This document shows, one piece after another, positions 17,914-25,814 of a DNA stretch of 64,000 nt. The notes beneath the pieces were generated by a model, which saw nothing but the letters and a program-made list of their open reading frames with translations, searched no databases and was not told the DNA's origin. Numbering within the stretch: the stretch's first letter is position 1; each line of letters starts with the position of its first letter. Both the position numbers and the translations under genes were made by a program. The DNA comes from Flavobacterium ranwuense (GTDB lineage: Bacteria; Bacteroidota; Bacteroidia; Flavobacteriales; Flavobacteriaceae). The DNA lies in contig NZ_SMLH01000003.1 in NCBI RefSeq assembly GCF_004349315.1, positions 248,001 through 312,000 of the forward strand, in the 5' to 3' direction.

Positions 17914-18010
17914 TAGCCCCGATTACAGTGAAAATCCTTTTAGTAGGTGATGATGACGAAGGAAGATTCACCTACTAAAAGATTGAAACGGAAAGCGGGA
18001 AATAGCTCTT
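17914..18010 (+). repeat. Dispersed stem-loop repeat (R2)
   Basis: Left end TAGCCCCGATTACAGTG, then a perfect 14-base stem CTTTTAGTAGGTGA / TCACCTACTAAAAG (17937-17950, 17968-17981) and right end CGGGAAATAGCTCTT. It shares the outer ends with the copies at 33097, 45878 and 55502, while its stem sequence is different. It lies between udk and the DivIC-like gene. Confidence 0.75.
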
Positions 18011-18039
18011 AATAATTATTACACTAAAATTACACTAAA

Positions 18040-18648
18040 TTATAGAATTTTTTGATTTATTACCGCACGAACTACATCAATGGCGACCGTATTGTATTTG
18101 TCGTTTGGTATGATGATGTCTGCAAATGCTTTAGTTGGTTCTATAAACTGTTCGTGCATTGGCTTTAATGTTGTTTGGTATCTGTTGATTACTTCATGCA
18201 TATCTCGGCCACGTTCAGCGATATCGCGTTTCATACGACGGATTAATCGTTCGTCAGAATCAGCATGGACATAAATTTTCACATCGAATAATTCTCTTAA
18301 TTCTGGGTTTGCCAAAATTAAAATTCCTTCTACAATCATTACTTTTCTAGGATGTGTGAAAACCGTATCGTCCGTTCTATTGTGCGTTACAAACGAATAA
18401 ACGGGTTGATGAATGTTGTTTCCTTCTTTTAAATCTTTAAGGTGAGTTACCAATAATTCGAAATCAATGGCACGCGGATGATCAAAATTAATTAATGCTC
18501 TTTCATCAAATGACAGTCCGTGATTTTCTTTATAATACGAGTCTTGCGAAATAATTCCTACTTCGGTTTCTGGTAATTCATTCATAATTTGATGTACAAC
18601 GGTTGTTTTTCCGCTTCCTGTACCACCTGCAATTCCTATAATGAGCAT
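18040..18648 (-). CDS. udk: Uridine kinase
   Basis: Salvage enzyme phosphorylating uridine and cytidine. The P-loop GGTGSGKTTV is at residues 8-17, SQDSYYK (35-41) and NFDHPRAID are the substrate-binding strands, and RRMKRDIAERGRD is the lid-region. At 202 aa it fits the family. A TAnnTTTG promoter lies at 18677-18684. The R2 repeat separates it from the downstream division gene. Confidence 0.93.
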   Translation of the reverse strand: MLIIGIAGGTGSGKTTVVHQIMNELPETEVGIISQDSYYKENHGLSFDERALINFDHPRAIDFELLVTHLKDLKEGNNIHQPVYSFVTHNRTDDTVFTHPRKVMIVEGILILANPELRELFDVKIYVHADSDERLIRRMKRDIAERGRDMHEVINRYQTTLKPMHEQFIEPTKAFADIIIPNDKYNTVAIDVVRAVINQKIL

Positions 18649-18676
18649 AATTTTTTTGTTATGTATTTTATCCCGA

Positions 18677-18684
18677 CAAAAATA
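18677..18684 (-). promoter_or_regulatory. Promoter -7 element for udk
   Basis: CAAAAATA on the plus strand (TATTTTTG toward the gene), about 29 bases before the ATG. Confidence 0.45.
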
Positions 18685-18799
18685 GGAATTTAATTGGGAG
18701 TGGATTTTGTTTTTTGAGGAAATCTTGCTAATTTAATATATTTATGGGTCGTTATTAATTGACATTTTTTTCTATCTTTAGTTTCTAAAACAGACTGCT

Positions 18800-19381
18800 T
18801 TGTATTCACAAATCAATAAAAACATAAGCCGCTATGTCGCTCTTGATCCTGAAGAATTAGAAATTTTCAATTCTTTATTGGAATATAAATCTGTTCCTAA
18901 GAAAACGATTTTACTTCATGAAGGCGAGATGTGCAATTTTGAAGCTTTTGTTATCAAAGGTTGTGTCCGGAAATATTATATTGATGCCAATGGTTTTGAA
19001 GTCATTCTACAATTTGCCATCGAAAATGCTTGGGTGAGCGATATTTCTTTTAGTATTTATGAAGATAAACCGAGTCGGGTATATATTGAAACATTGGAAG
19101 ATTGTGAGTTCTTTATGTTTAGTCCAGACACTAAAGAAGAGTTATTCGCTAAAGCACCGAAGTTTGAAAGAGCTTTCAGGATATTAATGCAACGCAATCT
19201 TGCTGTTACTCAAGAACGCTTATTCAATACTATTTCTAAAACTGCTACCGAGAAATATTTAGAGTTTCTCGAACATTATCCCACACTTTCACAGCGCGTT
19301 GCCCAGCATTACATTGCTTCTTATTTGGGTATTTCGGCTGAGTTTTTAAGTAAAATAAGGACTAAAATGGCTAAACTATAA
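18800..19381 (+). CDS. Crp/Fnr-family regulator
   Basis: A 193-aa transcription regulator: an N-terminal cyclic-nucleotide-binding-like barrel (LHEGEMCNFEAFVIKGCVRKYYIDANG, about 35-65) and a C-terminal winged helix (RVAQHYIASYLGISAEFLSKIR, about 166-187). The canonical cAMP pocket residues (RxA with Glu) are not evident, so it probably does not bind cAMP, which is common in Bacteroidetes. The only usable start is TTG at 18800; no in-frame ATG is near. Its neighbours pirin and YceI are redox/stress-type proteins and are the likely targets. Confidence 0.8.
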   Translation: MYSQINKNISRYVALDPEELEIFNSLLEYKSVPKKTILLHEGEMCNFEAFVIKGCVRKYYIDANGFEVILQFAIENAWVSDISFSIYEDKPSRVYIETLEDCEFFMFSPDTKEELFAKAPKFERAFRILMQRNLAVTQERLFNTISKTATEKYLEFLEHYPTLSQRVAQHYIASYLGISAEFLSKIRTKMAKL

Positions 19382-19438
19382 ATTCTTGTTATTTTTCATT
19401 TCTTGTCCTAGTTCAATGCATGCGCTTTTTTTTTGACG

Positions 19439-19446
19439 CAACTTTG
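19439..19446 (+). promoter_or_regulatory. Possible promoter element for pirin gene
   Basis: CAACTTTG, one base off TAnnTTTG, just before the pirin start; it falls inside the open frame that begins at 19433, which argues that translation starts at 19460 or 19472 instead. Confidence 0.35.
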
Positions 19447-19471
19447 CATCATATTATTAATGAACAGAACA

Positions 19472-20224
19472 ATGGAGAATACAAATAAAATATTAGAAGG
19501 TGTAATTACCAATTCAGTTTTGCATAAAGCAAATACTCGCGGTCATGCCAATCACGGTTGGTTAGAATCGTATCATACTTTTAGTTTTGCGAATTATCAA
19601 AATCCAGAGCGTATGAATTTTGGCGTGCTGCGCGTTTTGAATGATGACAGAGTCAATCAAGGAATGGGTTTTGGGGAACATCCGCATGACAATATGGAAA
19701 TTATTTCTATTCCGCTGGATGGTGATTTAGAACATCAAGACAGTATGGGAAATTCTACCGTAATCAAAGAAGGTGATATTCAAGCCATGAGTGCCGGTAC
19801 CGGAATTTTTCATAGCGAGTACAATAAAAATAAAGATCAGTTGGTTAAATTTTTGCAGATTTGGATTTATCCGAATCAGAAAAATGTAACGCCTCGTTAT
19901 GATCAAATTACTTTAGACTTAAATGATCGTCACAATAAATTGCAGCAAATTTTATCGCCAAATCCAGAGGATGATGGGGTTTGGATTCATCAAGATGCCT
20001 GGTTTCATATTGGGAAATTTGACAATGATTTTTCTACTCTGTATGAATTGAAAAAAACAGGAAATGGAATATATGCTTTTGTTTTGAAAGGGGATTTCAC
20101 CATAGGAAATATCGCTTTAAATGAACGTGACGGATTAGGAATTTGGGATACCAATACTATTAAAATTACCGCTAATTCCGCCAATGCCGAAATCCTTTTG
20201 ATGGAAATACCCATGAAATTGTAA
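19472..20224 (+). CDS. Pirin-family protein
   Basis: A bicupin of the pirin family (quercetin dioxygenase-like or regulatory). The metal site is visible in GEHPHDNMEIISIPLDG (His-x-His and Glu) and in GTGIFHSEYN (His). Its N-terminal HANHGWLESYHTFSFANYQNPERMNFG is diagnostic. The start was placed at MENTNK (250 aa) because a promoter-like element precedes it; MNRTMENT at 19460 is also possible. It lies 90 bases after the Crp-type regulator and 36 bases before yceI, so the last two are likely co-transcribed. Confidence 0.88.
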   Translation: MENTNKILEGVITNSVLHKANTRGHANHGWLESYHTFSFANYQNPERMNFGVLRVLNDDRVNQGMGFGEHPHDNMEIISIPLDGDLEHQDSMGNSTVIKEGDIQAMSAGTGIFHSEYNKNKDQLVKFLQIWIYPNQKNVTPRYDQITLDLNDRHNKLQQILSPNPEDDGVWIHQDAWFHIGKFDNDFSTLYELKKTGNGIYAFVLKGDFTIGNIALNERDGLGIWDTNTIKITANSANAEILLMEIPMKL

Positions 20225-20260
20225 TTAAATAAATGAATAATAGAAATAACTAATAATACT

Positions 20261-20791
20261 ATGTCAACAATAAAATGGGTAATTGACCCCACACACTCAG
20301 AAATTGGTTTTAAAGTGAAACACATGATGTTCACTAATGTTTCAGGTAAATTTTCAAAATTTGATGCAACGATTGAATCAGAAGACAACGATTTTGAAAA
20401 CGCAAAAATTGAATTCACAGGAGCAATTGATTCTATAACAACAGGAAATGTGGATAGAGATACTCATTTATTGAGCCCGGATTTTTTTGATGCTGCGCAG
20501 TTTCCAGAAATTAAATTTAGCGCAACTTCTTTCACCAAAATTAATGAAGGTGAATATGAATTGGTTGGAGATTTAACATTGCACGGTGTTACAAAATCAG
20601 TAAAATTAGCTGCAGGATATGGAGGATTAATAAAAGATCCATGGGGTAATATCAAAATGGCACTTTCATTAGAAGGAAAAATCAACAGAAAAGATTGGGG
20701 ATTAAACTGGAATTCTGCTCTTGAAACAGGTGGTGTTTTAGTAAGCGAAGAAGTTCGTTTGAATATCGAATTGCAATTTTTGCAACAATAA
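20261..20791 (+). CDS. YceI-family lipid-binding protein
   Basis: A 176-aa YceI/lipocalin-like barrel that binds polyisoprenoid-type lipids. The N-terminal WVIDPTHSEIGFKVKHMMFTNVSGKF and the later LTLHGVTKSVKL and LNWNSALETGGVLVSEEV are the family signature. There is no signal peptide (it starts MSTIKWVID), so this copy is probably cytoplasmic. It follows pirin with a 36-base gap and ends in a strong terminator. Confidence 0.88.
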   Translation: MSTIKWVIDPTHSEIGFKVKHMMFTNVSGKFSKFDATIESEDNDFENAKIEFTGAIDSITTGNVDRDTHLLSPDFFDAAQFPEIKFSATSFTKINEGEYELVGDLTLHGVTKSVKLAAGYGGLIKDPWGNIKMALSLEGKINRKDWGLNWNSALETGGVLVSEEVRLNIELQFLQQ

Positions 20792-20808
20792 TTTTAAAAT
20801 AAATACAA

Positions 20809-20849
20809 ACAAACCTCAAAGAATTAATTATTTGAGGTTTGTTTTTTTA
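20809..20849 (+). terminator. Terminator after yceI-like gene
   Basis: Perfect 12-base arms ACAAACCTCAAA and TTTGAGGTTTGT (20809-20820, 20831-20842) followed by a T-run. Confidence 0.85.
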
Positions 20850-20859
20850 TAAAAGAAGA

Positions 20860-21174
20860 ATGATGGAAACCATAAATATTTTATACATAGGAAGACATCT
20901 CGAAATTTTGGCAACTGTAGTCCGATTAATAAATGCAAACGATAATTGGAATGGAGTAGGCGTTATGAATGATGAGGAAGCTAAGGAAATTTTTCTAAGA
21001 AAAGATTTTTCACTTGTGTTGTTGGGTTCCGGAATTCAGGAAGAAAGTGAAACTAATTTGTGTGCTTTTTTCAATAACCAGAATCCAAATATAATTATTG
21101 TGCAGCATTATGGCGGCGGAAGCGGTTTGCTGAAAAGTGAAATTCTAGATGCCTTGGAGAATAATAAAAATTAG
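20860..21174 (+). CDS. Small receiver-like protein of unknown function
   Basis: A 104-aa protein that looks like a degenerate response-regulator receiver: alternating strands and helices (INILYIGRHLEILATVVRLINA, FSLVLLGSGIQEES, NIIIVQHYGGGSGLLKSEI) but the position of the phospho-accepting Asp is taken by Gly (LLGSG). No output domain. The open frame extends left to 20839 inside the terminator hairpin; the first ATG after it is at 20860 (a second at 20863). A terminator follows. Function unknown; the receiver resemblance is a guess from pattern. Confidence 0.5.
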   Translation: MMETINILYIGRHLEILATVVRLINANDNWNGVGVMNDEEAKEIFLRKDFSLVLLGSGIQEESETNLCAFFNNQNPNIIIVQHYGGGSGLLKSEILDALENNKN

Positions 21175-21182
21175 CAGAAACA

Positions 21183-21214
21183 AAAAAGAGAGCCATGTGA
21201 ATGACTCTCTTTTA
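21183..21214. terminator. Bidirectional terminator
   Basis: AAAAGAGAG and CTCTCTTTT arms with an inner CAT/ATG pairing, between the convergent small receiver-like gene and the SDR gene. Confidence 0.65.
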
Positions 21215-21229
21215 TATTTTATAAAACTA

Positions 21230-22111
21230 TTATTTATTTTTCTTTGCTTTGATCATCATTTCCAACTGATCCCAAAGTTCTTCTGGAATAGCTTCCAGAA
21301 TATTAAATTGACCGGCGCCTTTCAGCCATTCACCGCCATCAATGACAACTACTTCGCCATTTACATATGCTGAAAAATCAGAAACTAAATAAGCCGCTAA
21401 ATTGGCTAATTCCTGATGATCTCCCACACGTTTTAACGGTACTTTTTTAGCCATATCAAATTTTTCAGCTAAATCTCCGGGTAACAATCGGTCCCATGCT
21501 CCTTTAGTTGGGAATGGTCCCGGTGCAATCGCATTAGAACGAATTCCATATTTTGCCCATTCTACCGCAAGACTTCGTGTCATGGCCAAAACTCCAGCTT
21601 TTGCAGTAGCACTAGGCACTACATAAGCAGAACCCGTCCAGGCATAAGTCGTTACAATATTCAAAATGGTAGATGATTTCTGTTTGGTGTCAATCCAATG
21701 TTTTCCAAAAGCAAGTGTACAGTTTTTGGTGCCTTTTAAAACAATATCAATTACAGTATCAAAAGCATTTGCAGATAATCTTTCGGTTGGAGAAATAAAA
21801 TTTCCGGCAGCATTATTAAGCAAAACATCAACTTTGCCAAAAGCTTTCAAAACTTCTTGGAGCATATTTTCCACTTCTTCATAATGACGCACATCACATT
21901 GAATTGGTAGACATTCTCCACCCGTTTCCGTTTCCAGTTCTGCAGCAGTATTTTTTAGTTTTTCTAAATCTCTGGACGTAATGGCAACTTGTGCACCTAA
22001 TTCCAAGAAATATTTAGTCATTGCTTTTCCTAAACCGCTTCCGCCTCCGGTTACGACAATCACTTTGCCTTTTAGAGCATCGTCACGCAACATTTTATCT
22101 GTATAACTCAT
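21230..22111 (-). CDS. 2,4-dienoyl-CoA reductase-like SDR
   Basis: NADPH-dependent short-chain dehydrogenase, 293 aa, most like eukaryotic-type 2,4-dienoyl-CoA reductase, acting in unsaturated fatty acid oxidation. The nucleotide site is VTGGGSGLGKAM (about 20-31), followed by NNAAGNF. The usual YxxxK is replaced by a SATAK segment (VVPSATAKAGVLAMTRSLAVEW) with the active Tyr in TTYAWTGS, the arrangement seen in dienoyl-CoA reductases, and NAIAPGPFPTKGAWDRL continues that match. No fatty-acid genes are adjacent; a gene for an aminotransferase lies upstream on the same strand. Confidence 0.82.
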   Translation of the reverse strand: MSYTDKMLRDDALKGKVIVVTGGGSGLGKAMTKYFLELGAQVAITSRDLEKLKNTAAELETETGGECLPIQCDVRHYEEVENMLQEVLKAFGKVDVLLNNAAGNFISPTERLSANAFDTVIDIVLKGTKNCTLAFGKHWIDTKQKSSTILNIVTTYAWTGSAYVVPSATAKAGVLAMTRSLAVEWAKYGIRSNAIAPGPFPTKGAWDRLLPGDLAEKFDMAKKVPLKRVGDHQELANLAAYLVSDFSAYVNGEVVVIDGGEWLKGAGQFNILEAIPEELWDQLEMMIKAKKNK

Positions 22112-22187
22112 ATGTTTTATTTTTTTTATTGTAAATATAATAAATTAAATAGTATGCATGCATAATAAAAAAACAAAATCGTTTCTT

Positions 22188-23315
22188 TTAAATAGCAGAC
22201 AGTCTTTTAGCAGCTTCTTCCAGCGTAGCGTTGTCTTTAGCAAAACAGAAACGTATTAATTTCAGGTCTTTTCCATCGGCATAAAAAGTAGAAATAGGAA
22301 TTGCAGCCACGCCATGTTCCATAATGAGGCGTTTGCAAAAATCAACATCATTCTCATTTGATATAGTTGCGTACGAAACTACCTGAAAATAAGTTCCCTC
22401 GCACGGCATGAGTTTGAAGCGGCTGTCTTTTAATAATTGTCTAAAGTAATCTCGTTTTTTCTGATATAGTTTCCCGATTTCAGCTATTGAAACGATGTCT
22501 AGATACTCGCTAATGGCAACCTGACAAATGCTATTTACGCTAAAAACTAAAAACTGATGGACTTTTTTGATTTCTGTCATTAAGTATTCTGGAGCTACCA
22601 GATAGCCCACTTTCCATCCTGTTACGTGGAACGATTTTCCAAAAGAGGAAACCATCACACAACGATTTAATAGTTTTTCACGGGTATGAGCCGAAATATG
22701 TTTTTCTTCAAAAGTGATGTATTCATAGACTTCATCAGAAAGAAGTACGATGTCAGGATATTTTTCCAGCAGGATTTGCAATGATTCAAAATCAGATTCA
22801 GTTAAAATTTTCCCCGTTGGATTATGCGGATTATTAATGATAATCATTTTGGTTTTTGAAGTACATGCTTTTTCGATAATTACCCAATTTGGAGTATAAT
22901 CATCGTTTAGTGCTACCCGAACAGGATTTGCGTTGCATAGTAATACGGGCGCTTCATAGCAATCATAACTCGGATCTAAGATAATTACGTCATCATTGTT
23001 TTTTACTAAAGCCGTTATGGTGGTAAAAATGGCTTGCGTCGCTCCTGCGGTAACTAATAATTCCGTTTCAGGATGAACAGTTCTACCATAGGAATTATTG
23101 ACTAGTGTCGCTATTTTTGATAATAACGGCGCGTAGCCTGACATCGGTATATATTGATGAACATTTTCTTTCGCCAGTTTGGCAACAATATCAGTCAATC
23201 TTTCATCAACAGGAAAGTTTGGAAAGCCTTGTGAAAGATTGATGGCGTTATATTCAGCTGCCATTTTTGACATAACCGTAAAAATACTCGTGCTGATATT
23301 TGGTAGTTTACTCAT
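22188..23315 (-). CDS. PLP-dependent methionine aminotransferase (YbdL-like)
   Basis: Class I/II aminotransferase of 375 aa. Visible are the substrate loop NLSQGFPNFPVD, NNPHNPTGK, the strand LLSDEVYEYI, and the PLP Lys in SFGKSFHVTGWKVGY. This combination and the length are closest to YbdL-type methionine aminotransferases, which also act on aromatic amino acids. The gene is 76 bases upstream of the SDR gene in the same direction, which may be a single transcript. Confidence 0.85.
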   Translation of the reverse strand: MSKLPNISTSIFTVMSKMAAEYNAINLSQGFPNFPVDERLTDIVAKLAKENVHQYIPMSGYAPLLSKIATLVNNSYGRTVHPETELLVTAGATQAIFTTITALVKNNDDVIILDPSYDCYEAPVLLCNANPVRVALNDDYTPNWVIIEKACTSKTKMIIINNPHNPTGKILTESDFESLQILLEKYPDIVLLSDEVYEYITFEEKHISAHTREKLLNRCVMVSSFGKSFHVTGWKVGYLVAPEYLMTEIKKVHQFLVFSVNSICQVAISEYLDIVSIAEIGKLYQKKRDYFRQLLKDSRFKLMPCEGTYFQVVSYATISNENDVDFCKRLIMEHGVAAIPISTFYADGKDLKLIRFCFAKDNATLEEAAKRLSAI

Positions 23316-23458
23316 AAAATGATTTCATTTATTACGTGATAAAAATAGTAGTTTTATCCTAATTCCAATTTTTTACGGGCTGGTAATTATCAAAAAATTA
23401 AGTTCTTACCTTTCTTATTAATTTAGAGTTAAAAAGAAATTGCTAAATCGTATTCTAA

Positions 23459-23487
23459 AAAAAAGCCACCGGAATGGCAGCTTTTTC
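23459..23487 (-). terminator. Terminator after PepSY-like copy 2
   Basis: Reading minus: GAAAAAGCTGCC-ATTCC-GGTGGCTTTTTTTT, an imperfect stem with a U-run, just downstream of the stop codon at 23506. Confidence 0.65.
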
Positions 23488-23505
23488 TTTATGGTTAGTA
23501 TCAGT

Positions 23506-24036
23506 TTAATCTTCTTTAACAATTTCACCATCTGGTTTAACAACTAATTTACGAACTTCGTTGCCTTTTTTTATTTTAAGGTTGTACTCTTTTTTAACGA
23601 TATCACCTTCTTTTTGAGAATATAAATACTTGTCATTTACAATCTGCCAACCGGGGAAATTTTTATAAATGGAATAAATTACACTATTGGGAAGTTTTAT
23701 ATTTTTATAATTTTCAATTACACTAGTCAATTTACCATTTTCATTATATGTTGCAGTCAATGATCCTTTACTGGTTTCCATAATCACCAAATAATTCTCA
23801 AATCCTTCATAATCCCTACCTAAATCATAGGCTATGAATTTTTCCTCTAGTGCTCTTACACTTTTATCTGGGTTTCTATCAGGTATGTATATAGAAAAAT
23901 CTTTTCCGGCACTTTTAATTACAACTCCCGGTAAATTCTCCATTTTAATATTCCCTTGCCCTGAATTAATTTCTTTATCCTGGGAATAAATTGTGCTTAT
24001 ACTTAAAAAAAATAAAACAATTATATATGATTTCAT
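23506..24036 (-). CDS. Exported PepSY-like protein (copy 2)
   Basis: A 176-aa secreted paralogue of the gene at 12515-13033, with signal peptide MKSYIIVLFFLSISTIYSQ and the same domain plan, ending KLVVKPDGEIVKED. Shared runs such as FIAYDLG and GSLTATYNENGKL and the similar upstream blocks show a whole-gene duplication with its promoter region. Copy 2 has 8 more residues after the signal peptide. Function unknown. Confidence 0.65.
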   Translation of the reverse strand: MKSYIIVLFFLSISTIYSQDKEINSGQGNIKMENLPGVVIKSAGKDFSIYIPDRNPDKSVRALEEKFIAYDLGRDYEGFENYLVIMETSKGSLTATYNENGKLTSVIENYKNIKLPNSVIYSIYKNFPGWQIVNDKYLYSQKEGDIVKKEYNLKIKKGNEVRKLVVKPDGEIVKED

Positions 24037-24544
24037 GATATTTTGCTTTTAAATTAATGATTTTATACACAATGCATTAATGATTAAATTAACTGTTAAG
24101 GCTTACTTCATTTCTTCCCCTTTTTGTTTTTTGCAATTTATTTATATCATTATAATTCATAACATCAGTAGTTCTATTTTTTTTGAATTTTGAATCAAAA
24201 AACGACTGTGGGCAGTAGTAAAATTACCTTTTTTTCATAGGTACACGGGTTAATTTTTTTGTAAATAATGTTAATGTAAACAGGAATTTTGTTCGAATAT
24301 TTTAGCAGGAAAATCCATTTGCTATATCGAAGAAATAACGAAGTATTTACTATTTCGAAACAAAAAAGAACCTTTTAGTAAGTAATTCTTTAGTTTATTT
24401 AATAGACAGGAGGAAATCTTTCAAAAAGTTTAATTTTGAAATGAAATTGTAGCGCTAAAAAAGAAGTGTTTTAGGATTGTTATGATAGCGATTGGTTTCT
24501 AAATAAGATTTTGGACTCAGTTTTAAAGTCAAAAATCAGAAATA
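24037..24544. promoter_or_regulatory. Long non-coding upstream region of PepSY-like copy 2
   Basis: About 500 bases without a protein-like frame. The part nearest the gene (24094-24241) carries the two blocks shared with the other paralogue. The remainder (24250-24540) is AT-rich with no repeat or hairpin that I can pick out. It also contains the 3' side of the RsmI-like gene, for which I see no strong terminator. Confidence 0.45.
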
Positions 24545-25267
24545 TTACATTTTGTGAATGATGAAAATTGTAGGGCGGTTGTGTAAATCTACTTTTGTTT
24601 TTTTCCAATCAGAAGCTCGCATGGTTTTGATATATTCTGTAGGTAAAGTAATATCCGTTGCAATACAAAGGTGAGTTGCGGGATTAATAGCCTGTAAAAT
24701 ATCCTCGAGCATTTTATTATTTCGATACGGAGTTTCAATGAAAATTTGAGATTGGTTTTTCTCCTGAGATAGTTTTTCCAGATTTTTCAGAGCTGTCTTT
24801 TTTTTACCTTTTTCAATAGGCAAGTAACCATTAAACGTAAAACTTTGTCCGTTCATTCCTGAAGCCATCATCGCCAAAAGAATAGAAGAAGGTCCAACCA
24901 ACGGTACAACTTGGATTCCTTTTTCATGTGCCAATTTCACAATAACAGCGCCAGGATCAGCAACACCTGGGCAACCAGCTTCACTCATTAATCCCATGTT
25001 TTTACCTTCTAATAAAGGTTTAATGAAATCTAAATGCTCTTTGGTTTCGGTATGTTTATTTAATACAAAAAGTTTTAGCTCCGATTGTTTCTTTTCAGGA
25101 TTTACGCCTTTAATAGATTTACGGGCTGTTTTTTCGTTTTCAACAATATAATAATCAATGAAATCAATGCTTCTTTTTACGGTTTGAGGCAACACATCCA
25201 TTGGATCGCAATCGCCCATGGTAGTAGGGATTAAATATAATTTTCCTAATAAAGTAGTTGTTTGCAT
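24545..25267 (-). CDS. RsmI-like SAM-dependent methyltransferase (tetrapyrrole methylase fold)
   Basis: A 240-aa member of the RsmI-like branch of the tetrapyrrole methylase family. Visible are GKLYLIPTTMGD, MSEAGCPGVADPGAVIVKLAHEKG and VPLVGPSSILLAMMASGMNGQ, the SAM-site segments, but it differs from true RsmI at its start (no NLGDI-like segment), suggesting a second, divergent paralogue. The substrate (16S rRNA C1402 in RsmI) is not certain for this form. It lies 72 bases downstream of the phosphatase gene, in the dnaA group. Confidence 0.8.
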   Translation of the reverse strand: MQTTTLLGKLYLIPTTMGDCDPMDVLPQTVKRSIDFIDYYIVENEKTARKSIKGVNPEKKQSELKLFVLNKHTETKEHLDFIKPLLEGKNMGLMSEAGCPGVADPGAVIVKLAHEKGIQVVPLVGPSSILLAMMASGMNGQSFTFNGYLPIEKGKKKTALKNLEKLSQEKNQSQIFIETPYRNNKMLEDILQAINPATHLCIATDITLPTEYIKTMRASDWKKTKVDLHNRPTIFIIHKM

Positions 25268-25339
25268 TGCTATAGTTTTACGTTTCTAGAGTAAATTTCT
25301 GTTAATTTTTCTTCTGAAAAATTTTAAATTCAAAGAGAG

Positions 25340-25807
25340 TTATTGATGTTTGTCTATTAATTTTTTTGCAATTACATCGCAAACTTCATCAAGCATATTA
25401 TAAACTATTTCAAATCCATTGGGTAAACCAAAATAAGGATCCGGAACATCTACTTTTTCGTTGGGAAATAATTCATTTAAAATTAATTGTACTTTTTGTT
25501 TTTGTTCTTGACTTTCGGCAAGCTGAATAACATCATCATAATTAGAATTATCCATTACATAGATGTAATCAAATGAATCGAAATCAGATTTACTAAATTG
25601 TCTTCCTTTTTGATCTGAAATGCTTATTTTATTCTTTTTAGCTACAGCAATGGAACGGTAATCTGGTTTATGGCCAACGTGCCAAGCACCAGTTCCTGCT
25701 GAATCAACTTTGAATTTATTTTTTGGAAGCTTTGAGGCTAATATACCTTCGGCCAAGGGTGACCGACAAATATTACCTAAACAGATCATTAAAATTTTTA
25801 CGGACAT
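25340..25807 (-). CDS. Low-molecular-weight protein-tyrosine phosphatase
   Basis: A 155-aa cytoplasmic phosphatase. The P-loop C-x5-R is CLGNICRSP at residues 9-17 with the nucleophile C9, and the general-acid Asp lies in VPDPYFG near 119-125. In other bacteria such enzymes act on tyrosine kinases that control exopolysaccharide, but no such kinase is in the window. It starts 7 bases after the dnaA stop and is certainly co-transcribed with dnaA. Confidence 0.92.
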   Translation of the reverse strand: MSVKILMICLGNICRSPLAEGILASKLPKNKFKVDSAGTGAWHVGHKPDYRSIAVAKKNKISISDQKGRQFSKSDFDSFDYIYVMDNSNYDDVIQLAESQEQKQKVQLILNELFPNEKVDVPDPYFGLPNGFEIVYNMLDEVCDVIAKKLIDKHQ

Positions 25808-25814
25808 GATGCGT

